A DNA stretch of 64,000 nucleotides from Porphyra umbilicalis (GCA_002049455.2 KV918834.1:62001-126000); one strand, 5' to 3'; positions 21,427 through 31,712 are shown, numbered from the stretch's first letter. A program made the numbers and translations. Notes: a model not told the origin generated them from the letters alone.

Positions 21427-21558
21427 CAGCCGTTTTGTCAAAAACCTCGCACGCCAACTGTTGCACCACTCTGACAATTCGGCCTTCACGGGGTCGCAGA
21501 GGTCGATTTGCGAGAGTGGTGCAACAGTCTGCGTGCGAGCTTTTTCAGAGAACGGCTG
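21427..21558. mobile_element. Foldback MITE, copy B
   Basis: A 132-bp near-palindrome starting CAGCCGTTTTG and ending GAACGGCTG, flanked by TA on both sides (21425-21426 and 21559-21560). The arms share AAAACCTCGCACGCC and its complement and meet around 21485. It is uninterrupted and equal in length to copy A once the hAT-like insert is removed. The TA flanks suggest mobilisation by a Tc1/mariner-type enzyme. No coding capacity. Confidence 0.85.
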
Positions 21559-21560
21559 TA

Positions 21561-22556
21561 GAGTGCGTTCTCGTTATAAGAGACAGCTGATCCGGCTCAA
21601 TATGAACAAAGAGTGGCTGACACGGACTGGAATGGAAGACTCGCGACCCATAATCTTTTGTAAACGATTCTCTGATAACTAGAACGCGCTGTATGAGGTT
21701 CCAGAATCTTTTTCGTGAAAATAATTCAATATAAACCTCAGAAAGCCCTGCGCTGAGTGCGGGGCTGGGAGCGAAGCTTCGCGAAAATACCTTCATCGTC
21801 AATTAATCCAGGGAAGACCGAGCGAAGGCACTCAGACAGTCAACATGAACGCACGCGACCTTCATGACCAGATCGTTGGCTACACCCCACCCGCTCTAGA
21901 TATGAATTCTGCTCCGCGACACTGCCAACTTCTCCCAGTGCTCCCTTCACGGCTGGCACATGCTTCAAAATAAGCTGCGTCTCCAGCTGGCATCTGGTAG
22001 CCTTCGGAGTGCTCGCTCGGGCGAGAAAGCGCGCGCGCTCGCAGACTGCCGCCACCTGCGAGAAAGGGCACGCAGGTGCGAGGATGATCCCGATTGATCG
22101 ACTTGATCCGTAATGTTTTGCGCACTTCGACGCTGAGAAGAGCTTTCTGCGCTCAACCAGTCGATCATTGCTCTTTTTTTCGAACCTACGTGCGCCACTG
22201 GCACAAAACGTTGCGTCTTCCCTAAAAGTGCCGGCAGGTATGTTATTTCCCTTTTCGACAATATATCGAGGCAACGGCGTCAGTGGGGAGCTGAAGCAAT
22301 GAGCGAACGAGCTGGAATCGACGATTCTGGTGATCCACTCTGGGCGTAGTTGATCCAGAATCGCTTCAGAGACAATAGGAGCCACAGGAAAAAGAGCCTT
22401 GAGGTCGGCAATGAACTGCGGGGGGGAGTTGCCAGTTCAGTCGCCTCCGAGATTGTGCCCACGATTGCAGGGCCATGTCTTTCAGATCACATTGTCACGC
22501 GGCGTGCCACAGAGATTCCACTTGGAAGAAAATCAGTGGGCGGCTTCATTTCCATT
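21561..22556. other. Unassigned region with a weak minus-strand frame
   Basis: Less GC-rich sequence. A short block near 21705-21745 (TCTTTTTCGTGAAAATAATTC, then ATATAAA) resembles sequence just left of the dispersed repeat at 59645-59680. The best frame is minus-strand 21840-22385 (181 codons), which has normal amino-acid composition but no motif I recognise and no homologue in this window. It may be an exon or a chance frame. Confidence 0.35.
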
Positions 22557-22976
22557 GTGACAACACGCTCAGCCCACCCCACCCAGTTGGGGGGAAGGCG
22601 AGCCAGACCGTGTCGCCGGGTCGTCCTGTCGGGGAATACCCGCCCCGGAATGAAACCCCGAAGAGCACACACGCACGGCGTCGACCGGGAGGAGACGCCC
22701 GAAGCGACAAACACGAGTTGTGTGACCGGAAGTTTACTTGCCCGCGTCGAAGGCCTCGAGGCAACACTCACGCCTCGCCCTCTTATCCCGTCCGTTCCCC
22801 TCAGACCCTCCGAAAACCCCCCTCAGACACCCTCAAAGGACCCTCAGAGAACGCTTCCCTCAAAGCCCATGGGGCCAGTCTCATCGGAGGACGGCCGAAG
22901 CTTCGAATACCGCCTTGAGTAGAGGCGGGCGGAAGGGTGCTACGTGACACCCTCGCGGCGCCCTGGGGTCAGGGGC
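22557..22976 (+). repeat. Inverted repeat pair, left member
   Basis: About 420 bp beginning GTGACAACACGCTCAGCCCA and ending near GGGGTCAGGGGC. The reverse complement recurs at 28168-28622. Shared landmarks include the CGTCGAAGGCCTCGAGGCAA and AAACTTCCGGTCACACAA blocks and a stretch of ACCCTC-type short repeats. The two members face outward-to-outward, so they could be long terminal inverted repeats of a 6.07-kb element or two independent copies of a repeat. I found no matching target duplication, so the boundaries are approximate. Confidence 0.75.
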
Positions 22977-23267
22977 GCGGTTTAATGCAAGTCCTTAGTC
23001 CAAGTCGGCGTTACACAAAATTAGGTCGTTATCAAGGGGCCCGCCCGGGGGGGTTACTAGTCTCAGGGAAGTCTCGAGATTGCGGTTATGGTTGGTGAGC
23101 CACGCGGTGATCACATGTGGATCGCCAACGGAAAGATTTGAAATATGTGGCAGTGGGACATACTTCTCGGGGATCTGGTTCCCCGAGTGTGGGGGCCATG
23201 TGTCCGGCCGGCACACCCACATACGTCTTGGAGAGAGCGTTGCTTTTATGAGGGTACGAAGCTTCGC

Positions 23268-25160
23268 TAATAAGAAAGCATTTTTTGTACTGGATGGGGG
23301 ACTGTTCGAGGGAAACTTTTGAAGAAAGGTTTTGCCGTACTTTTTATGTGTTTTTTTCTCGCCGCTGAAAGCACATTCTGAAGACAAGACCTGAAATTAC
23401 CTTGGCCCGGCTTTTGGCTCATCCTGGTTCTTTTTCCAAGATTATCCTGGGAGCTGTTTCGGAACGGTCCCCACGATAGTTGGCGAGATAGAGTCCTGAC
23501 ACATTCACCAGTTTATTTGCAGGACAGCTCCTCCGAAAATGTGCACGGACTGGCGTCAACTCATGTACAAGACTAGGGCAGCGTCGCTCCGGGAAGTCTG
23601 TCGGGAAAGATTGTAGCACAAAAAACCAGCATCCTCACTCTGGCCTTTTGAAGAGCAGCACGGGGCACGATGCCAGAAGAAGCTCGCATGCGCATCCGGA
23701 GGAAAGTTTTACAAAAAGCACGTGGCCTCTTGCGCAGGTCAGGCCCATACACAATATTGTGGTCTTCCGCTACAGCTGCACATGCAAGAGCACGGCAAGA
23801 AGCAAACGCAAACTTTCCTCTCCCTATTGCGCGACCATATCTCCCGGTCTTTTACAGAGATGTTTCTCGAAATATTTCAGACCACGGTGCCAGAAAAAGA
23901 CGCTCAGATTAACGAGCAGCAAACCTCCTAGAGATTCCATTACGCAAATTCACAGGACCTCCCCACACAATACATGGCACGAGCATCTTCTGCTACTTTT
24001 GTCGGAATTGCTCGCAGAAACAAAACAAATATGACACAGAGAAATAAGAAAGAACAAGAGTGATAAAAATAGAGAACAGCAACAGGTGCGTGCCCGAGTT
24101 GCCCACCGAGAAGCTTGTGGTACAGGGCTCGCCAGACAGTGCTCTTCTACTCTCGTCAAAGCGCAAGAGCGTGACGGTTGTATCTCTGCCCCGGTGGCAA
24201 GAACACTCTCATGGATCATTGTACTGTGTGCACCTGTCAGCGTGTGGCATTGTCCCCAACCATTAGTCTGAGTCCTCATCAGATAGATTGATGTCACCGT
24301 CTTGACGTTCTTTCAGCTCGCTGCGCTTGCAGCGGACTACGCTCTTGTGCGCCTCAGCGCTCTCGGGGCGTAAGAACTTGGAATATCCCGCGTCATCCGC
24401 GAATTTCTTCGATCAAGCCGCAGCGCCTTCACGAACGGAGGCCCACAGCTCGCTCGGGTCCCATAACAGGAGCTCCTCTACCATGGGCGCGGCTGCTCTA
24501 TTCAAGGCCGGAGGCCGCTTCACTTCCATGTCACCGTCCTGCAGTTTCAGGCGGTACCCAGTGCTGCTTGCGCTACCGAGGGCCACCGGTACCGCTTTTT
24601 GAGCTGTGTCATTCATACCGCGATTGGGGCCTTCCAGTTGCCCAGTAAGAGTGCTCCATCACAGGGGAGTCATGTTCAAGCGAGTCCGATGCGCTGCCAT
24701 TCGTACCAGGGTGCCCGGATCCGTTGCGTATCTTCTTGAGCATGGTGAGGCCATACCTGGTAAATAGGCTGCTCACTTCATCCTGCAGGAGGTGATATAA
24801 ATTAATAAAAGAAGCATACATGAGGCGAGGCGGACGTAAAGAGGTGTGCACATGCGTCCATTGCCGATCTTTGTGGTTAGGTTGTGTGTGGGCGTAGTAC
24901 GACCAGTACAACTAATACTGGTAAAGTACTGCAGCACCAGAGCACAGTACCCACGATCAGCACACTCGTATTCGATTCCACGACAGCAGGAACCCCGTAA
25001 GCGCTCCACACACTCATAACAAGGGCGGCGTCGACAGCAGGCGAGTTTGGTCACGGTGAGCCCTACGGGGCGCCGTTGTGGTCATCAGCGTCACCTTCAG
25101 CCATCGTAGCGCCCGCACCCAAGAGGATGACTGCCATCTATCATCAGTAAAAATCAGGCG
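23268..25160. repeat. Unclassified dispersed repeat, copy 1
   Basis: Same-orientation homologue of 59682-61107, beginning around AATAAGAAAGCA and ending near CAGGCGCA. Blocks such as CCCCACGATAGTTGGCGAGA and GCAGTTTCAGGCGGTACCCA are nearly identical. Relative to copy 2 it has about 710 bp extra (roughly 23764-24474) and lacks about 245 bp (60330-60574 of copy 2). On the minus strand, short peptides are shared with copy 2 (GYRLKLQDGD; MLKKIRNGS with PGTNGSA), but frames are interrupted, so this looks like a degenerate copy of a repeat that once encoded protein. No family was recognised. Confidence 0.8.
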
Positions 25161-25163
25161 CAA

Positions 25164-26360
25164 GTGATTCTTTCCCACGCACCTCCTGGGGTGTTACCGA
25201 ACACTGCCAGCCGTTTGGGACAGCGCCGCAGCCGCCCCGCGGCGAAAACGGCGGCACGGAGCCCATCGCCGAGTCGACAGCGACGAGCATCGTCGCCGCC
25301 GCTGACGCCAGTTCTTCCCGCTTCACGAGCGACGTGCCCGCGCACCGTCGAGGCGCAGCTGATCGAGATCACGCGCAAGCACAATACCTCGCTATCCACC
25401 GGTAAGGCAGAGTTGACTAACGCGCGCAAGGAGCTCGTGCTGACCAACAACACCATGGGGGACCAGTCACGAAAGATGAACAACATTGCTACGGTCGTCG
25501 ACAAGTTGGCGCTCGCGGACTTCTCGATCCGGCATATGCCGGTCCGCATCCAGGCGGATACTGCCGCGTCGCGTCAGTTGATTGAGTCGGCGGCCGTCAA
25601 CGTGTCGTCGGCCGCTGCGGGTGGCACAACGGCCGGCGGGCAAGGGGCAGCGCTCCCCCCACCCAAGACGCAGGTAGAGATGGTGTTGCAAGACGCTTTG
25701 TGGGTGCTGGAGCTGAAGACCTCTCTCGACGCGTGGCTGTTAGACACGTTCGTCAAGCCAGGCTGCCCTGCCGACGTGATGGTGTCGCGGAGCGAGTCAG
25801 TCGACCACGCGCACGACTGGGTCATAAACAAGTTGGAGATCGATGGCATCGAGGCGATGCGGTTCTTGCAGCTGAAGTGGCGCCTGCCGCACCGCCCGGA
25901 CAAGGTGGCAGTGGGGGCGGCCGCCACGTCGGTTTTCCAGTCTCCCTCCGTCGTGCCGTCTCCGCGTCGGACAAAGGCTCTGCGATACGTAATGCGGGCC
26001 AACACGCAGCTGCACCAGCGCATCGGGCACAAGGCCATTCCCGTGTGGGCGTCGCACGTCAATGAGACGCGCAACTGTGGCACTCTCCGCCGTTTGCGTG
26101 GTACTTGCTCCAAGTTGGAGGTCTTTTTCCGCCCCTCTGAGGTCAAGCTTCTTCTGCACAATGACTTATTCATCAACGACAACGACTGCGTGGCCCAACA
26201 TTGTCTTGGGCCCATCGTCAGAAGAATCGACGCCCTGCGCGCCACAACGTTTTGTTCAGGGCGCCGTCCCTGGATGGGGGTTGAACGGGAAAAAATCCCA
26301 TCACAGACCAGTTCAACTGCATGGACCCCGTCACGAGATTTCGGGGCCACTTGGCATTAG
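25164..26360 (+). CDS. Hypothetical protein, open frame of 398 codons
   Basis: An open frame with codon-like composition and a plausible ATG at 25455 in good context (ACCATGG); the frame stays open upstream to a GTG at 25164, so an upstream exon is possible. The Pro/Ser/Arg-rich start is followed by a helical, coiled-coil-like stretch (EAQLIEITRKHN) and a mixed alpha region (LDAWLLDTFVKPG; HDWVINKLEIDGIEAMRFLQ). The last 60 or so codons, after about 26200, look less like coding sequence. I recognise no domain. It lies between the inverted repeats 22557-22976 and 28168-28622, next to the dispersed repeat, so it may belong to a mobile element rather than the host. Confidence 0.45.
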   Translation: MILSHAPPGVLPNTASRLGQRRSRPAAKTAARSPSPSRQRRASSPPLTPVLPASRATCPRTVEAQLIEITRKHNTSLSTGKAELTNARKELVLTNNTMGDQSRKMNNIATVVDKLALADFSIRHMPVRIQADTAASRQLIESAAVNVSSAAAGGTTAGGQGAALPPPKTQVEMVLQDALWVLELKTSLDAWLLDTFVKPGCPADVMVSRSESVDHAHDWVINKLEIDGIEAMRFLQLKWRLPHRPDKVAVGAAATSVFQSPSVVPSPRRTKALRYVMRANTQLHQRIGHKAIPVWASHVNETRNCGTLRRLRGTCSKLEVFFRPSEVKLLLHNDLFINDNDCVAQHCLGPIVRRIDALRATTFCSGRRPWMGVEREKIPSQTSSTAWTPSRDFGATWH

Positions 26361-26921
26361 ATCGGCTGACAGACGGCTGGTGAGGACACATCTGAGAGCC
26401 GAGCATTCCACTAGCTGCTGGGTGGATTTAGATGGCGCCAAAGCTGGGACGTCCTCGTGCGTCACTCGGTCGCCTTTCGGCGGCTGGGGGGCATGCTTAT
26501 TTTTTGCGCTACGGGCGGCAGCATCTTGTGCCGCTTTTGCTCCCGCGCTGCATGCACTTGCTTTACAAGCCTGTAGCCCAAGTAGTGATGTAACATGTGG
26601 AGCATATAGTGGAAGGCCGACGTCTGGGGCGGCCGCAAGAAACAGTCATATCCACATGTCAGCCAGCAGCGCGCGCTTGGAGCAAAATCCCAAGCGGCTG
26701 TAAGAGTTGAAAATGGCAGAGAGAGAAGAGAAAAGAGGTAAGAGGAACGATAAGGGACTCGCTAATCAAAGAAAGCAGGACCCCCATTTGCAGGCAGAGA
26801 AACAAAGGCAAAGCAAATCGACAGGCATCGGGGTCCGACGCCCCACCATGCAAGCAGCAACACACGCACGTTGTTGTTGTAGGGGAACGAGGTCAGAGCA
26901 TGTGCAGCCTTAACATCAGTC
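26361..26921. other. Intergenic, no gene seen
   Basis: Lower-GC sequence between the plus-strand frame ending at 26360 and the minus-strand coding-like region ending at 26922. It could hold the two convergent 3' ends. No motif or repeat was recognised. Confidence 0.4.
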
Positions 26922-27022
26922 GACTTCTTCCATGATGACGCGACCCGCCGCACGGCGGGCAAAGAACGCTCGCATCTCCGCTGGGGTGCGCTTACGGCGC
27001 CGCGGAACCTGGTTTTCCTCCT

Positions 27023-27685
27023 CTATGTCCGTCTCCGTCTAGTCGCTGCAGCTGCCTGCGTCACGGCCAGCAGCCACAGCACGTGCGCCACGCCGGCGTT
27101 TGAGCCTGTGGCATTGGCACCAGTCCCCGCGGCGCCAGCGGCAGACGAATCGCCCGCGCCCACCACGTCTGGGCGCGCAGCTACCGGGACGTCTCCGGCC
27201 GACCACTGGCTTGCACCCTCCGTGGTTGTAGCGGCAGGTGGCGCGGGCGGCGCCGGCGCGGGTGCAGAGGGAGTGACGACGGCGCGGAGCGGATCGGCAC
27301 CGTCGCTGAGGCGGAGACCATTGACGGCTGTTGCGCCCTGACCCGGAACATGGCCGCCGAGAATGGCCAGCTCCTGGATCCACAACGGACGGTGACCTGG
27401 TTTGAGGCCGCTGCCGTGGTCACGTCGCGGCCCCGCTTCTTCAGGGTCACAGTCTTCGTCGTCATCGTCATCGGCATCATCAACATCATCGTCGGCGGCG
27501 TCGTCGCCTTCGGCCTCCTGGGCTCTCTCCGGGGCGGTGGAGTGCGGCACGAGGTGCGCACGGATCTTGGTGGTTATTAAAGCCACGTGGGCCAGCAGAC
27601 AGACGACGTGGCGCCTCGTGCGGCCAGCGACGGCCGTCTCGGACAATAAATGGAACATGTTGAGGTCGGAGAAGACAATCGCCAT
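27023..27685 (-). CDS. Hypothetical acidic/proline-rich protein
   Basis: A 220-codon frame from ATG at 27685 (MAIVFSDLNMFHLL), open further upstream to a GTG at 27856. It has a short helical region, then an acidic run (DDDVDDADDDDDEDC), then an Ala/Pro/Gly-rich tail. Directly beyond its end, in another minus frame (about 26922-27037), a very protein-like stretch reads EEENQVPRRRKRTPAEMRAF and ends MEEVD before a stop. A frameshift or an unseen splice may therefore separate the true C-terminus. No family was recognised. It may be a partner gene of the convergent frame at 25164-26360 inside the same 6-kb unit. Confidence 0.4.
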   Translation of the reverse strand: MAIVFSDLNMFHLLSETAVAGRTRRHVVCLLAHVALITTKIRAHLVPHSTAPERAQEAEGDDAADDDVDDADDDDDEDCDPEEAGPRRDHGSGLKPGHRPLWIQELAILGGHVPGQGATAVNGLRLSDGADPLRAVVTPSAPAPAPPAPPAATTTEGASQWSAGDVPVAARPDVVGAGDSSAAGAAGTGANATGSNAGVAHVLWLLAVTQAAAATRRRRT

Positions 27686-27915
27686 CGCGACCGCACGATG
27701 GATACGTGACACGCTCCAACGATCCGGGCTCTGGGGCCGACCTGGCACGCGGCCGTCCAGTTCCGAGAGCAACCATATTCCATCCGTGGGTGGCTGTCGA
27801 AACAAAAGTATGATAAATTGTGCAATCTGAGGACTATATGAACTGCCACATGTCACTCATTTAACCCCGTGAAACCGCGATGGACCAATCAGAAACCAGA
27901 ATCCGTTCGCCCCAG

Positions 27916-27960
27916 GGCCAACTAGTTGCCAACGGAGGCTCCGTTGGCAACTCGTTGGCC
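27916..27960. repeat. 45-bp near-perfect palindrome
   Basis: Two 22-nt arms around one base, GGCCAAC...TTGCCAACGGAG and CTCCGTTGGCAACTCG...GGCC, with a single mismatch. Further GTTGGC/GCCAAC motifs follow up to about 28140, preceded by CAGGG at 27913. This resembles the subterminal repeats of the hAT-like elements elsewhere in the window, but no 8-bp duplication was found. Confidence 0.7.
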
Positions 27961-28167
27961 CCGGGGCCAACGGCTCCGACCCCGAATCGAACGCAAGTAC
28001 ATTCGCGTTTTAACTCGCTTGACCTCCGTTGGCAACGCCGCGTGCACGTTCGACATTGTTACGCGCCCCGGGATCTGGCCAACGGCGAATTTGAGACACG
28101 TCTCTGCAACGTGTGCCCAATATGGCGTTGGCCCGACATTGGTGGGAATGCTCTGATATTACTCGGA

Positions 28168-28622
28168 GCCCCTGACCCCGGGGCGCCGCGAGGGTGTCAC
28201 GTAGCACCCTTTCCCCGCCTCTGCTCAAGGCGGTATTGGAAGCTTCGGCCGTTCTCCGCTGAGACTGGCCCCCTGGGCCCTGAGGGCAGGGTTTTCCGAG
28301 GGACCTTTCAGGGCGTCTGAGCAGGGTTTTTCGAGGGTCCTTGGAGGGTGTCTGAGAGGGGGTTTTCTAAGGGTCTGAGGGGAGCGGATACAATAAGAGG
28401 GCGAGGCGTGAGCGTTGCCTCGAGGCCTTCGACGCGGGCAAGTAAACTTCCGGTCACACAACTCGTGTTTATCGCTCGGGGCGCCTCCCCCCGGTCGACG
28501 ACGTGCGTGTGTGCTCTTCGGGGTTTCATTCCGGGGCGGGTATTCCCCGACAGGACTACCCTGCGACACGGTCTGGCTCGCCCTCCCCCTCACCCGGTGG
28601 GGTGGGCTGAGCGTGTTGTCAC
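28168..28622 (-). repeat. Inverted repeat pair, right member
   Basis: Reverse-complement homologue of 22557-22976, about 455 bp, ending GCGTGTTGTCAC. It carries more of the internal GGGT-type short repeats than the left member. Its outer end abuts directly on the C run of the foldback at 28624-29203. Confidence 0.75.
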
Positions 28623-28623
28623 A

Positions 28624-29203
28624 CCCCCCCCCCCCCCTGCTCCGATCACTTCTGTTTCTCCTCTCGTCTCGCATTAGTTTTTCTTGCTTTTTTTCTTTCG
28701 GTCATCTGCCTTGTTTTTTGGGCTGTCCCTCTGTGTCATTGAGAAAAATACATGCTGTTGCTTTTTCTTGTCGCCTCTGCCACCACCGCCCTCGTCGATC
28801 CCCCTTGTTGGTGTTGATCACAAACGGTGGCTCCCTTGCGGTTTATTTTTTTTTTTAAGGGGGAATATAGAGGTCACGGCGGTGGATTCGTGGCCTGTGT
28901 GATCCAGGCAGTTTGACCCTCCACGACTTGAAACAGGACTTTACGCTCTGCGGACGGGCGAGAAGAACTAATGCCGACAGCAAAGAGGTGCAATAAACTG
29001 CAGCGACCGCAAAGTCAGTCCTGTAGCGCAGAAGAAAGACCAAAACAAGAAAGAACAGGAGCAGCGTGTCTATATTTTAAAGACACAGAAGGACTGCCCA
29101 AAGAAGAACAGGGCAGATGACCGAAGGAAAAGAAAGCAAGAAAAACGAATGCAAGACGAGAGGAGAAACAGAAGTGATCGGAACAGGGGGGGGGGGGGGG
29201 GGG
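28624..29203. repeat. Foldback with arms of about 104 bp capped by C and G runs
   Basis: The left arm 28638-28742 (TGCTCCGATCACTTCTG...) is about 85% complementary to the right arm 29082-29185 (...CAGAAGTGATCGGAACA), with a spacer of about 340 bp. Immediately outside the left arm are 14 C (28624-28637), and immediately outside the right arm a G run (29186-29203, then more G-rich sequence), so the complementarity continues through the homopolymers. The spacer contains a T run near 28848-28857 and no gene. Its class is unknown. Confidence 0.8.
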
Positions 29204-29205
29204 CG

Positions 29206-29840
29206 GGGGGGGCGGGGGGGACGCAGCGGCCGCAGCCGCGGCGACGGCGGCGTCGGCGGCGGGGGGGGGGTGCGGGGGATGCAGATCGCGGCGGCGACGT
29301 GGTCTGAATCGACAACGCCGGCGTCCGGTCGACATCTGCGTTCTGATCGTCACAAATTTGATCATGTGACCTCGACCGACCCAGAACGGGCCTGTGATCT
29401 GGACCGTCGGGCCATCGTTCAGGCATCAAGATAAGGTCAAAAGATGCTGCGATTCCCGATGATTTCGCAATGGACTTGCCAGCGGTTCAAAATGGCGCGG
29501 AGGACGAGATCTACTGGTCTCTGTCCTGCTCGCAATGGGCTGCCAGCTGAAGTGGGCGACGGGCCCGGGTCCGCGCTCTGATCATTGACACGGAACGCGT
29601 GACGCCGGGCACGCGCGCCACTAGCGGAACAGCAAAATCTGTCGATGGGCTTGGCTCCCCGACGTTAGGGGCCAGTGAAGGCCCTAGAGAGCTCTTCGGT
29701 GTCGTGCGTTGCCGTGTGTGATGAAGCACCCAAACGATTTTGAGCATCGAAGTGGCTTACACACCCAAGCTGTGTGACAAACTGTCCAGTGACAGGGCTT
29801 AGAATATAATGCGTGTGCCCGGCCCTCGCAAGAGGAAATA
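29206..29840. other. Intergenic region upstream of tRNA-Tyr
   Basis: No gene seen. G-rich at its left end, then mixed sequence. It should include the upstream region of the tRNA-Tyr gene, but no clear TATA-like motif is visible in the 50 bp before 29841. Confidence 0.5.
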
Positions 29841-29966
29841 CTCTCGATAGCTCAGTTGGCGCGAAACTTGCACGTGCCGTGCACGGTAGACCGCAACGAA
29901 GAGCGTCTGACTGTAGCGGTTCACCATGCCATGAGAATGTCGCTGGTTCGATTCCGGCTCGAGAGA
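29841..29966 (+). tRNA. tRNA-Tyr(GTA) with D-loop insert and anticodon-loop intron
   Basis: The folded parts are clear. The acceptor CTCTCGA (29841-29847) pairs perfectly with TCGAGAG (29959-29965), followed by discriminator A. The T-arm is GCTGG-TTCGATT-CCGGC (29942-29958). The D-stem is GCTC (29850-29853) with GAGC (29901-29904). The anticodon loop starts CTGTAG, with GTA at 29913-29915. C1:G72 with A73 is the eukaryotic tRNA-Tyr identity set. The D-loop is 47 nt instead of about 8, so it holds an insert of about 39 nt starting after AGTTGG, itself containing a TGCACG/CGTGCA hairpin. A 14-nt intron (29917-29930) sits after position 37, the canonical site. The anticodon stem has one G-G mismatch. 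Extra tRNA introns at non-canonical sites are known in the red alga Cyanidioschyzon. Confidence 0.85.
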
Positions 29967-29968
29967 AA

Positions 29969-29977
29969 TTTTGTTTT
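29969..29977 (+). terminator. Pol III terminator of tRNA-Tyr
   Basis: Two T4 runs (TTTTGTTTT) begin two bases after the discriminator base of the tRNA-Tyr gene, as expected for RNA polymerase III termination. Confidence 0.75.
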
Positions 29978-30040
29978 GTTGACAGCTGTCTCAGAGGAAC
30001 TGCAGACGACAGACCAACCGAAGATGTGCCCTCAGTCTCT

Positions 30041-31712
30041 CTGATCCTCGAATTTTGTCCCGGTGGACAAAAACTAACTTGCGGACCGACTGTCTCCACC
30101 AATCAGATGCGTTCCTGCGACTGACTTGGTGCTTCTGATTGCGTACATGTGCCCATTTAGCCTGGAAAATCAACATCAGCTCCCGTTTTTTCTACATTTC
30201 AGGCAAGAAGAGAGTGGAGAATGTCACGATCTCGCGTGGGCAGCTTACCGCAGCCAGGGGACAGGTTTTGGGTGCTTAAAGTCCCCTGGGTCCCCGCACG
30301 GAAGAAAAGGGTGATGTTGCCCTCACCTCCAGGGAGGGGGCTGTCAACCGCACTTCGTATGCTAGGTGCGCACAGCTCCTTGATAGGTGCATGCACCGAA
30401 TGGTATTTGTAGCGCATCCGGGGCCCATGCCTTCGCTCCCAGGTGAATCGAACTCATTGAGCTTCACTGCCACTGACGCATCGCCAAGGGAGGGTCAAAT
30501 TTTAAACATTTTTCTCAGCCTTGATGTCTGTTTCTGCTACAGGCAAGGAGGTGGTACGGTCTCCCGGCGATGTGCGGCATGGGCAAAGGACTACTGGCGA
30601 CGCCTGCGGGATGTCCTCGACGACGACTCCCTCCCCGCGCCGGTCCGGGGCGAAGCGCCGGGAAAGGTTTTGGCTGTCGCCAAGGGGTGCGCGAAGCGGG
30701 GGGCGCCACGCTTCCGCGACGGGGAGACTGAGCCCCCCGCAGCGCTCCTCCAGCGGCGACCGCCAAAACACGGCATCGGCGCCCTGTGCTCCGCTCCCTC
30801 CATCGCGAACGCCACCACCACGTCCCATCCTTCACCCTCGCCCTCCCCCTCGCTCAATCCCTACCATGCTGAGGTTCGTATTTCTCGCCGCAGACGAGTC
30901 GACGACCAGATCCAGGTGACAGAAATTGGTTCCAGAACCATCAATCAGAGGGCTACAATCACCACCCGATCCCCCAATGAGAAGGACGCAATCATGACCT
31001 CTTGCAAGCGCCTTACAAACGACAATTCCCTCAGCTGACAAGAAGTCCGCTCGGCCCGAGTGGGTACTGCGTCCTCCGTGCCATGAAAAGCGGACCAATC
31101 GGTAACGAACAGTGCGTTCTGATGAATGCAAGGTCCTGGCACTGACAGCGGGATTTCGATTGTCTTCTGTCCCTTTGTTACTGTCGTTTCGGACCAAAAG
31201 TGTGCTACTACTGATAACCTCCAAAATTGCGCAGTTGCAGAGAGAAGGGAGGCACAGCCGACGTCACAGCGTAGAAATGAAGTCGGATTTGCGGTTCGAC
31301 AAGCCACGATCAAACTATTGGCTGAGAGTTGCCTCCAGTAATCTTACAAGCCAAACGACGTGTCTTGCAGGAGTCACGCAGAGCCATTGCAACCCGCAAT
31401 GAGATTTGCTGAGATTTGTGGGCCGCTTGCTTGGGCCTGAAGAGGGCAAACACAGGGTTCTGGGCCAGACCTGCGATTTTTCATGAGATCAACTAATTTC
31501 TTCAGATTCTTGAGATCCTGATGTGCGTTTCCAGTCCGCACAGCTGCATGGGGAGACTTTGTCAGGACCTCACACGATTTCCAGGATTTCAAGTGGTCCA
31601 CGTACGCCGTTGAATGATTGCACCCACTTTGCAACTGCCATTTTTGGACGTCAGCAATATTCACAGTCAGTCTCTCTCTCTGTCCTGGAGGAAAGAACTC
31701 GGGAATGAGCAA
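30041..31712. mobile_element. Longer, diverged relative of the 1273-1671 MITE
   Basis: The left end (CTGATCCTCGAATTTTGTCC, 30041 on), the left internal part to about 30245, the right internal part (about 31070-31205) and the right end (TGTCCTGGAGG...GAGCAA, about 31672-31712, followed by TA) all match the MITE in order. About 820 bp (roughly 30246-31068) and about 455 bp (roughly 31206-31660) are extra. Either this copy received insertions, or it is closer to a longer parent from which the MITE was derived. The first extra block contains a 215-codon plus-strand frame (30391-31038) whose middle looks protein-like (YWRRLRDVLDDDSLPAPVRG) but matches nothing I recognise. Confidence 0.65.

Noticed and set aside
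28047-28138. CGACATTG direct repeats as an 8-bp duplication around an 80-bp insert
   Set aside because: The sequence between them lacks inverted ends, so the match is probably chance.
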